Shown piece after piece: positions 49,560 through 60,783 of a stretch of 64,000 nt of DNA; positions within the stretch are counted from its first letter, which is position 1, and each line of letters begins with the position of its first letter. Both the position numbers and the translations under genes were made by a program. The notes below the pieces were generated by a model, which made no database searches, was not told the DNA's origin, and worked only from the letters and a program-made list of their open reading frames with translations. The stretch lies in NCBI GenBank assembly GCA_039000515.1, contig JBCFYV010001001.1, forward strand, positions 16,307,243 to 16,371,242. Direction: 5' to 3'. The DNA is from Timema cristinae (taxonomy: Eukaryota > Arthropoda > Insecta > Phasmatodea > Timematidae).

Positions 49560-49715
49560 TTTACCAAATTATTAGTGTTCGTGTATAAGTACTTTAGTGA
49601 TAATATATTAACAAAAATTACGGCTGCAGATTACATGACTTGACATATGAACATAATGAAGGGATTTTAAAATAACTGTCAAATACGGTACTTCCTATCA
49701 GAATCTTACTTTAGT
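49560..49715 (+). repeat. Dispersed repeat family D, copy 3
   Basis: Words ACATGACTTGACATATG, TTTTAAAATAACTGTCAAA and ACGGTACTTCCT in the family D order. Confidence 0.5.
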
Positions 49716-49859
49716 TTATTTTTTACTAGCAATTGGTTCACCGCCCATAGTTGCACAGGTATTCATAGTTAATAATAATCTGAACAAGTAGGTCGAGGTT
49801 CGAGTCACGATTAGATGCATGCAGGATAGCTTTTAACAGGCGAAAGAGTTGGCTAATTA

Positions 49860-50035
49860 ATCTACACTAATAATATTATAAAGAGGAAAGATTTGATTTT
49901 TTGTTTTTTTGTTTGTAATGGATAAACTCAAAAACTACTGGACCAATTTTAAAAATTCTTTCACCAATATAAAGCTACATTATCAGCGAGTAACATAGGC
50001 TATATTTTATTTTGAAAATTTAATTTATTCCTCAT
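49860..50035 (+). repeat. Segment of a common arthropod dispersed repeat
   Basis: Phrases such as AATATTATAAAGAGGAAAGA, AAAACTACTGGACCAATTTT and GAGTAACATAGGCTATATTT occur widely in arthropod genomes as I remember them. I cannot say which transposon class they belong to. A G tract lies just beyond, near 50108-50122. Confidence 0.45.
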
Positions 50036-50849
50036 AAAAATGTCGATAGTATATTATATAGTCGTTGGAAAAAAAAAGTTGTTGAAGGGAAAGTCGGGTT
50101 GGTGAAGGGGGCGGGGGGGGGGGGTAGAAGTGAGGAAAGAGAAATAGATGTAGTGACGAGGAATGCAAAAAAAAATATATTAAAATAAAATTTGGGGAAA
50201 CGAGGGGAGTAAATTAAAGTGGAGGAAGCTGAAAAATTAATTTGATTTTAACCATTTGTTTGATTGGTGTATACACAATTCCTTTCGCGCCTAGAGCAAA
50301 CAAAATTATAGAGGAGTGAGATGAAAATTGGAAGGAGGATAAAAAGAGGGAGGGGGCTATACAGTGGTGGTAGGACTGTATTTTAAAAAAAAGTAAAAAA
50401 AAATTTTTTATATTGACATGATGGATGATTTGAAGCTTTGTTTTACAGGATTCTTTACAATATGTTTTACGGGGAGGGGGCCTAGTTTTACTATAAATCA
50501 TATATTCCTACATGATATCAACTCCATTAGTGTAAATGTAGTCTGTAAAAAAAATTACATTTGTAATATTATTTTTGCCGTCACATTTTTGTGGCCTGTA
50601 TCCATTCCATAAGGCTCGGCTGGAGAAAGTATCTGCTATCGCAAAACGATTTCAACATTTACGTTTGTGTACAATTGAAATGATTATTCGTCTTTGTTCT
50701 ACGTTTGTGATAAAAACGTAATATATGAAAACTAAGAACAATAATGTTAATAGATGTCTAGTATTAACATTTCTCAGTTCAGGAAAAGCTTAATTTAGTA
50801 GTTGAGACGTAAGAGTTGCTCAACATCTGGTGTACCAAACCTTCCCGCG

Positions 50850-50945
50850 ATGTCTGTGGAGATTCCCAAACCGGAGGGCTTGTCCCAGAGAAGAAAGCTT
50901 GTTCCTCAGAAAGGTTCGAAGACTTCCACTGACGACGATTCCAAG
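50850..50945 (+). CDS. PAQR3-like gene coding exon 1
   Basis: ATG at 50850 in the context CCGCGATGT, then 32 codons, [20 protein letters not shown] onwards, ending DDDSK before GTAGGT, phase 0. The frame is open 16 codons further upstream without another ATG. The segment is polar and charged, as expected of the cytosolic tail; it has no counterpart that I recall in vertebrate PAQR3, so the start is fairly but not completely sure. Confidence 0.8.
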
Positions 50946-53900
50946 GTAGGTAGGCAAGTATATTTAACGAACAAGGGCGTGGTAAGCTAATTATTCTAGT
51001 TGAGCGGGGGTCTACCCACTAAAAAGTGGCCGTGATATTTTTTTTAGCACCGCATCTTACTACCCGTTCGGATTATATGCATAGCTAATGTGGTAATGAT
51101 GAAGTGACGTCTTATAACAGTGGTATTCAACCCGGGGTACGCGAAGGCACCATAGGCAGTAGTAAAATTTAAATATTTAGCCTACCTATATAAATAGTTT
51201 CATAATAAACAACGAATTATTATGGCCAGATTTAGAGTTAGGGCCAGTTTCATAGTCAAATTTAGTACGCCTCAAGTGCGGCGCTACACTAAGTACATGA
51301 CGACACCTACCTAAACCAGAATGGAATGGGCCAGTTTCCAATGCGAGAATGGCCCATTCAATTATGGTATAGTTAGGTGTCGTCTTGTATTTAGTGTAGC
51401 GCCGCACTTGAGGCGTACTAAATCTGACTATGAAACTGGCCCTTAGGGCCAGTTTCATAGTCAAATTTAGTACGACTCAAGTGCGGCGCTACACTAAGTA
51501 CATGACGACACCTACCTGAACCAGAATGGAATGGGCCAGTTTCCTATGTGAGAACGGCCCATTCCATTCTGGTTTAGGTAGGTGTCGTCATTTACTTAGT
51601 GTAGCGCCGCACTTGAGGCGTACTAAATTTGACTATGAAACTGGCCCTTAGGGCCAGTTTCATAGTCAAATTTAGTACGCCTCAAGTGCGGCGCTACACT
51701 AAGTACATGACGACACCTACCTAAACAAGAATGGAATGGGCCAGTTTCCTATGCGAGAACGGCCCATTCCATTCTGGTTTAGGTAGGTGTCGTCATGTAC
51801 TTAGTGTAGCGCCGCACTTGAGGCGTACTAAATTTGACTATGAAACTGGCCCTTAGTCCCAAGATACCCTGAAAAAAGGGTACTATGCAATCTGGGAGCG
51901 CCCGTTTTTTCGCTCTCTTCCTATATGTACCAACGTGTGCACCAAGAAGCCAGAATTTTAAAACTCCGTTATTTTTAATCAATTAAAAACCGTGTTGGAA
52001 GTCAAACGGCCATGGACTATGCAGGGGTTTTTAAAGGGCACTAACTTTAAAGTTAGCTTCCTCGCACAGTAATTATTATTATTATTAGCCCCGCGTCTTA
52101 CTACCCGTTCGGGTTATACGCACTTACGCTAATGTGCAATGGTAGGGAGATTGTGATATGAAATGGAGGACCTACAGTTTAACGTGGGATCCGAACCATG
52201 GTGGAGGCCTGGCATTCCCCACATTCACAAGTTGTGATTAATACACGTCTTGTCAGAGGTGAAGGAAGGTTTGGCAATCGTATACATCTTTTCCGGGACC
52301 GAGGATTGAACCCCGGACGCCAGCATAGAAGTCTGACACCTTACCCCTAGACCGCCAGGTCACCTCAATTAATATTAAAAGAATCTCCCGGGCAGCATCG
52401 GGTACTTCAACTAGTTAGTATATAATAATACCCTCTCAAGTCCCACTGAAGTGATACGACCACGAAGAAAGATTTAAGTATATGTTTACTGTGTTCATGT
52501 TGATTTCTCCAAAGGTTGACGATGTCCGTGTAAGGAACATATATCGATTGTTCAACACCCATGATGCTCCGATCCATCTCATGTTCAACCCCTACATCCA
52601 TTCTGGGTACAGAGGGTACCTCCCGTTGAAAACTTGTGTTCAGAGGTGAGTGTAATCCCCGACCTCTTTAATGAGCTATTTTTATCAGTAGTTCTGTAGC
52701 CAGGAGACCTCACTCCCTCCTAGTTATTATCGTTAACATTTCTCTTTGGATCTCAAGTTGAAATGTCTCTTACAATATTATCTCCTTGGATTTGAAGTTA
52801 ATATTTTTCCTTGGTGATTGACAGTAAACAAATTAATTATATATATTCAAAAGCAAATTATAATCATAATAAATAATAACCGTAGTTCACACGGTTTAAG
52901 ACATCATTCTCAAAATATAGTCAAAGTATTTTTAAAAAATATGCCCAAGGAATTCAATCGAATACTTTAAAATTTTTAAATTGAAGTCATTTGAAATGAG
53001 CTATTAAACGAAAAACCTTTAGAGCGGCAGCCATATTTAAAGTTTAAACAAATAGCCTTATTGAAAAACTATGTATATAAATCGTTTAGCCTAGGCTCAA
53101 ATAATATCCCTGTCAAATTTCGTTAAAATTTGTCCACGTGTTTGACCGTTATCGAGGAACAAATAGCTGGACAGACAGACAAAATTCCAAATGGTCAAAT
53201 TAAAACATAATCCTGCTGGGCTCGGTCAAATAGAGTACTGACTATAAGTAATGGAAATGAGATGACAGCTGCATCAGTGGGCACGCAGACTAGGTAGTTA
53301 AACTCATGTAGTCTGATTGATATAGATTTTGACTTTAATTCTACAATAATTGTAAATACAGAGTGTTTATAAAAGACCTCCGGGGTTTCCATTTAAATTG
53401 TATTAATAAAAATATAAGATATCACTTAAATAAATATACAGTATATCACTAAAGATCATATCTTTAAGTTGTTTTTTTTGTGACTAGTACACTTTAATGT
53501 GTGCCTCATTCTACTGAACTAGAGGGATTTAAAATTAGTTTCCAAACCCTGTAGTGCTTTTATAAACACTTTGTACATATAAACGGAGAAAAACTTTTAA
53601 CTTATTCTAGTGTTGAATTATTATGTTAGTTAAAATGATAAAACGCAAAAGTTACTAATGGGGGAGGGGGGATGGAATTCCATTTCCTTAGGCCCCCTGA
53701 ATACTCTGTGCGGGCCTGTGAATATAGGCTACTAGCGGGTTCGGTTCTCCATTCAGGGCCTCACATTTCTAATATAAAGAAGATAAACTATGTCCCTCAA
53801 TTTCTTTACTGAGAACAAACAGAATATTTGATGATTTCCTCTTAGCGTGTTCTGGTGGACCAACGAGACTGTCAACATCTGGAGTCACGTGTGCGGGTTC

Positions 53901-56900
53901 TGGCTGTTCCTGGGGTTCGCCATACGTGATCTTTACATACTAAGCATGTACGAGTTCCCGCTCAAAGACACACTCATCATCACCTTCTTGTTGATAGGCT
54001 TTATGGTGAGAACTAGTATCATAGAAACAGATTATAAGGTCAAATTGTGAAACTACAGAAAAACATCACAATCCATAGGTATGCGTGGACATAATGTTCA
54101 CTGCGAGGCCGTAGCAAGCCAATAATTTCGGTGGTGGGGGGGGGGGGGGGGGGGCACCTACAGCAATTGCCGTAGGCTAGAAAAAATTGTAAATTTTAAA
54201 TACCTCTAGAAGCTTTCTGAAGTGTTTTATCGCAACATAACTCCCTAACTGCTGAAGGTTAGGAAAAATAAAATTTAAAAAACTCTAGAAGCTATCTGAA
54301 ATGTTTTATGGTAACATAACCCCCTAACTGCTGAAGGCTAGGAAAAATAAAATTTAAAATCTCTAGAAGCTATCTGAAATGTTTTTATGGTAACAGAACC
54401 CACTAACAGCTGTAGGCCAGGACAAAAGAATATTTAAACAACTCTATGAGCTATCTGAAATGTTTTTATGGTAACACAGCCCCCTAATTTGTACTTGTAC
54501 CTTAATTTTTATATTGTTTGAACCATAAATAAAGCTATATATATACTTTGTTCATACAATTTCGGGGTGTTTTGAACCTTCGCCCTTGACTACAACCTTG
54601 GTTCAATGAATGTAGCCATACACTAGCGCGGTGGCGGTCACGATTACACACACGGAAACGGTCAGTTCGTAGCTCATAGTCTATAAATAAAGCATATCTT
54701 TTATAGAAATGTACCAAAATGTCAAAGCAACTAGAATAGGAAAGCTTACTTCTCGCCAGTGGCGGCTCGTAGCTAAAATTAGTGGGGGTGCTGCTCCAGA
54801 AAATGTTTTGCCTTTGTTTTAAGATTGTGTTAAAGGAAAAAAACATGTATAAAAAGAAAATTTATTCAAGAACTTGACATAATCATAACAAAAAAAACAC
54901 TCTTTTTTACTTACTTTAACTTAAATTGTTACAGTTCAAGCTTGATCTATTCATTTAAAAATTAAATCCATTCTTCTTATTTCAATTTGCGCCAAAAGTT
55001 CAATAATTTTTTCATTGATTTATGGATGACAATTGAGGAATTTTTTCTCCATTGAAAGTACTGCAAGCGCATTTAGTCTTTCTGTTAAATAAAATAACCG
55101 AAAAAAAAAATTAATTAAATAGAATAACTGGAAGCAGAATAATAATCTACACTATTCTACACTTTATCACATTCAAGAATATGGTACATGGTTTTTAAGC
55201 ACAACACACGCTGAGTAAAAAGAGCTTCCTTCCACCATCACACCAGAGCTGGAATTGCGAGAGCAACAGTGCTCTCTCTACCAGGCAGTCCCGCCTTCCT
55301 CCTCCCCTACCTCCTATGTGCGCATGCGCACAACAGTCAAACACCACGTCGCTGGAACTGTGAAGAGCACAGTTCCATACAAAGATGTTTGTATATTTTT
55401 CAGAAACTGGGGGATGGCTACTGAAGTACTAACATTAAGCTTAAGGAATATATTTTGTACTACAAAATTAAAGATTGAATTAAAGAAAAAAAGGACTCAT
55501 TATATTAAATGTTATCGATAATATCAAGTGGAAATAGGGGGTGCTGCAGTTCCGCAGTGCCTATACACGAGCCGCCACTGCTTCTCTCAGCACTTATTGA
55601 CAAAGGAGAGCAAGCAGCAAGTCAGATAACTTTGGTTCGTAAAAAAATAAAGATAGCAATAAAAATATCGTTACTCCTCTTTTGACTCCTCAGGTGACAA
55701 TGGCGTTGTCCACACTGTATCACACCTTCTCATGCCACTCTGAGAAGGTACATGACCGGCTCCTTAAGTTGGACATCTTCGGCATCACTGTCTCTATGGG
55801 GACCATATACGTTGCCGCCATCTACTACGGGTTCATCTGCACGCCGGTACGTTGCTCTGCATTCCAACTGTCATTGTTTTATTCCTACATCTGTGAACAC
55901 ATGGACAGTGTCCTAAGTCCTGTATAGGTCAGTGGTCCCGAGCCAGGGGTACCGGCAACCCCTCCCCAACAATATTCCGAGGTTGTTTAAATATTAGAAG
56001 TAGGTTAAACCCACCCAAAAGTGTTCTTAAGTAGCCCCCAGTCAACAGAGTTATAATAAACTAATTACCAGCGCCCGACACCAATCCACCTGCTGACTTT
56101 AGGGTTGATAGTTTGGCGCATACGCGAGCAATTCCAACATCATTCGCCATTTAAATCGTCAAGGTCAACCGTCTACCCATGTATTAGGATACATTTGAAA
56201 CTTTTTCTTACGTTGTATCTTATTTTCAGGAGACAAGAATTGCCTTAAAAAGTGTATTTTGTGGCTTCAATTTAATAAATTTTCACCTCCCACCATACTG
56301 GGGGGTATTCCATGACCCCCAGAACCTCTGGTTTGCAACCCTGGAGAAAAATCCTGCGGGAACCCTTGCCGAAATAAATACATATATGTATGTGTATATT
56401 ATAGGCCCACAGATCCTGTTTGATGAAGTAGGCAGTGAGAATGGCTACGCATGCGCTATCTAGTAGTAGTAAGTATATTGTCTTATACGTGTCCCCTTGT
56501 GAACTATACGGACCTTGTGTCTTAGATTCTACAACACTCCCACCTGGTGGTGATTGTGATGATATTCCTGGTAGTAGCGGTCGTGCTGTTCCCTGGTTTC
56601 GAGTTCGGAACCAACGTTCGAAATCTCACTTTCTTCTTGTGGGGGTCCTATGGGCTTTTTCCCACAATCCACTGGGCTTACACCTTTGGAGGTCTGGAGC
56701 AACCCATCGTTGTGGTCAGTCTTGTTGCTCTTTTAGTGCACCCATAGCGCCAGTGTGATGAATCGTGTTTAAAAGTACCCTTGTAAAAAAGATCTCACTA
56801 ATTTTGTTTGGATATTGAATCTCTCTTGGAGTAATTTAAAATGATAAAAAAAACACGTTAAAGGATAAGTCTGGTTTTCAACGCGCGTTTTCTCTTGATC

Positions 56901-59900
56901 AAGAAATACGTTTGAGATAGTGTCACCTGAATATTAATATAGTGTGAACCATTTGTATATACCAATTTTCTTAAGAAAGGGCTTACCTGACAGTTAAATA
57001 AAAGTTATTGTGTTTTTTATCACCATCTACTTACTACCTGTAAATGTTATACGCATATAATTATGGTAAATATTCTAATGGGGTAGGGATAAGGAAGTAA
57101 GCATTTTAGAGGTAGTCTACCCGCATTCGTGTGGAAGGAGAGTGGGAAACCATTTAGGAAAAACATCCGACCGGGAATTGAGCTTTGATCCCTCCGTCAT
57201 CAGTGGGCCAATCTAACACAAGAGTGATGTCTTATCTTAGACCATTCGGCCACTGAAGAGGGTTAAACATAAGTTTTTAGATCTACCTTTACGTATTTAT
57301 GCATCAAGTCATGTGATCCGAAACCGTCACTCTTGACAAATATTATATAAATGTAATAGATTTGAGGTACTAAATTAGGTATTATAATTTATGTTAGTTG
57401 TAAGAAAATACTTAAAAAGAATGAAATGTATTTATTACATATTTACACTATTACAAGTATGTATGACATTTATGGTGAGGCACAAGCTGACAAGCACATT
57501 GTACTTAGCTGGACCATGTTTAGTGATTAAAAATATGTACTCCAGATACAATAAAAATAATATTATTATTATTATTAAAAACATATGATTTTATTACACT
57601 CGAGCTATTTATTAATTATTTTTATCACTACTATGTCCTATTTTTGTAACTATTTGGTCTAGGGGTAAGGTATCAGACTTCTATGCTGGCAGCCGGGGTT
57701 CAATCCTCGGTCCCGGACAGATTTATCTGATTGCCAAACCCTTCCTTCACCTCTGACAAGACATCTTGTGAATGTGGGGAATGCCAGGCGCCACCGTGGT
57801 TCGGATTCCACGTTAAACTGTAGGTGTTTCATTTCATCTCACAATCACCCTACCATTACACATTAGCGTAAGTGCGTATAACCCGAACGGGTAGTAAGAC
57901 GCGGTGCTAATAATATAATAATAATAATTTTGTAACTATTCATCAGTGTGAATAATTATTTAGCTATTATTGATTATTTTATTTTGTTATGTTACCTGTT
58001 TGTAAGATACTTGTGTACGTTTCAGTGCTGGCCTGTTATAGGTCCCACGACATTATTACTATTATATTATTACTATCATCATCATCTAAGGTATTTAATG
58101 TGCACTTTCCGAATCGACTGATTATATCAACACACTACCTATAAACTAACTTGGTTTTAGAACAGACACAACATCCAGCCCCCTGGTCGTCAATGCATCA
58201 GTGTGAAAGGTGAGACACCCCCCCCCCCCCCCCCCAATTATTTTTCTTTTGGTCACGCTGGAAATCGAATTTGAACCTCTTTTCTCAGTGAGCAGACACG
58301 CTACCAACTGAGCTAAGGAGCCGGACAGTTTATACCTATAAAATAACACAAATAATATATTTAAATGGAATATTATTATTAGCACCGCGTCTTACTACCC
58401 GTTCGAGTTATACGCACTTACGCTAATTGTAATGGTAGGGTGATCGTGAGATGAAATGAAGGACCTACAGTTTAACGTGGAATCCGAACCACGGTGGAGG
58501 CCTGGCATTCCCCACATTCACAAGATGTCTTGTCAGAGGTGAAGGAAGGGTTTGGTAATCAGATAAATCTGTGCCGGGACCGAGGATTGAACCCCGGCCG
58601 CCAGCACAGAAGTCCGACACCTTACCCCTAGACCACCAGGTCACCTAAATGGAATAAATGTTGACCACAAAAACAAAATGTTTGTATTTTTTAAAAGTTG
58701 CTTTAAATGTCCATTGGTAATAAAATCTAGGTATACCTGAGGGTATCAGGCCGGGATACCAACCAGACCCCAGTCCATGATTGGTCTGACAAATAGCTAC
58801 CGACGACAGTCAAGATAGGAATACTTTCTAACCTAAAACATCCTCGTCACAATAACCATGTTTTGGTAATCTCATTTGTTGTCCTTTTCTAGATACTCTC
58901 AACGTTTACCTTGAAAGGCAGAAAGATTACCTTGCACGGTTCTACTATGGTGCAGCTTATAAGATAGGGCATAGTGTAAATTTGTCAAGGTAAGACTGTT
59001 ACCTTTCATGGTGAACGGAGTGTTTGTACTGTTACATGACGTAAGGGACTTTTACGTTGTGATCTCCTAAACTAACATCTTGCAACTTTCAAGTGCACTT
59101 GTCTTCCAAGGGCCCTTTGACGGACTATTCAGAACACGGTCACTGTTTCAATTACTAGATTGTGACTCATTATATTAGCAACAAATTATATACGTATCAT
59201 ATACGTATTCATCATATTATTTTTTCGATCGTAAAGTGAACCAATCTTAAAATCTTTCATATTTGTATTTTTGTTTTTTATTCCAGATATTTCTGATCCG
59301 CTTACTAGAGCTATACGTTTGGCGCTTGTGTCGTTTGTCGTGTATTTCTTCAAAGTTCCTGAGATAATATTTTCAGGTACTTATTATCGGACTGTAGAGT
59401 ATTCTTAGTGTAATATACAGCAAAACATGTTTAGGTTTTTATATAACTAATGCATTTTCAACAATATATATTTTAGAGACGGGCAGAGATGTACATTGTT
59501 GGGAATAATACAAAAAGTGGTTCAGTTCACTGAAACGAGCGCTTCATTTAACTAGTTCAAAAGTTGAGTTGTTTGTGAATCATAGCTTATAGTTCAGTCG
59601 TTCACAATTTCATAATTTGCAACCCTGCCAGTGATATTATTATATATCTAGGGATAGGGATGCCTATTGCTTGGAGTGAGCGGTAGTGAAAAAGGGGTAG
59701 GTAGGTAGACTTTTGTTATATGTATCACCGCGTAGTACTACCTGTTTAGGTTATACACTTAGTCCTTTATGATAATTATTCTATTGGGCTAAGGATGAGA
59801 AAGGAAGTATTTTAGAGGTAATCTACCAGCATTTGAGTATAAGGAAAAAAAAATTATCCTCAGTATACCCGACTGGGATTCGAACCCCAACCTCCACATC

Positions 59901-60661
59901 ATCAACAGTCCAGCTCGTTGCTGGTATGACGTGTACCCTGGGCAACGTGTTTTGTGCCACCAGAGCTGAAAATTGTCTACACTGGATGTAATGTCTTTCC
60001 CGGTTAATAATGCAATGCGCTTTCCTTCGATACGTATCGCTGCAGGAGAAATATTAGATTTGGGTATTTACCAGAACACTAAACCTTTATTTGGCGAAGA
60101 AGATCCACTGCGTTTGCAGCCCTAGACTTTTCTATGATTACATTAAGACTGGTTATTCTTTTATCTCACTATTATTCTCAACTTCCAATGAAATAATATT
60201 GTAAACTTTTGAAATATGTTCATATTCCTCGACTTTCTTCATTCGATAATTGTAATCGAAGCAATACACGACATTTACGCAATAGCATTACATTCCGTCA
60301 AAGAGCATAAATGAAATAATATACAGAAACATATCGAGGAGAAAATAACACTTTCTGTTCACCAAAGAGCATAACAATAAATTGGTGACCTGGTGGTCTA
60401 GGGGTAAGGTGTCAGACTTCTGTGCTGGCGGCCGGGGTTCAATCCTCGGTCCCGGCACAGATTTATCTGATTTCCAAACCCTTCCTTCACCTCTGACATG
60501 ACGTGTATTAATCACAACTTGTGAATGTGGGGAATGCCAGGCCTCCACCGTGGTTCGGATTCCACGTTAAACTGTAGGTCCTTCATTTCATCTCACAATC
60601 ACCCTACCATTACACATTAGCGTAAGTGCGTACAACCCGAACGGGTAGTAAGACGCGGTGC

Positions 60662-60712
<51 letters not shown>

Positions 60713-60751
60713 TACCTTTCCGTTTCAAAGACTTCTATAAAAATATATACG

Positions 60752-60783
<32 letters not shown>

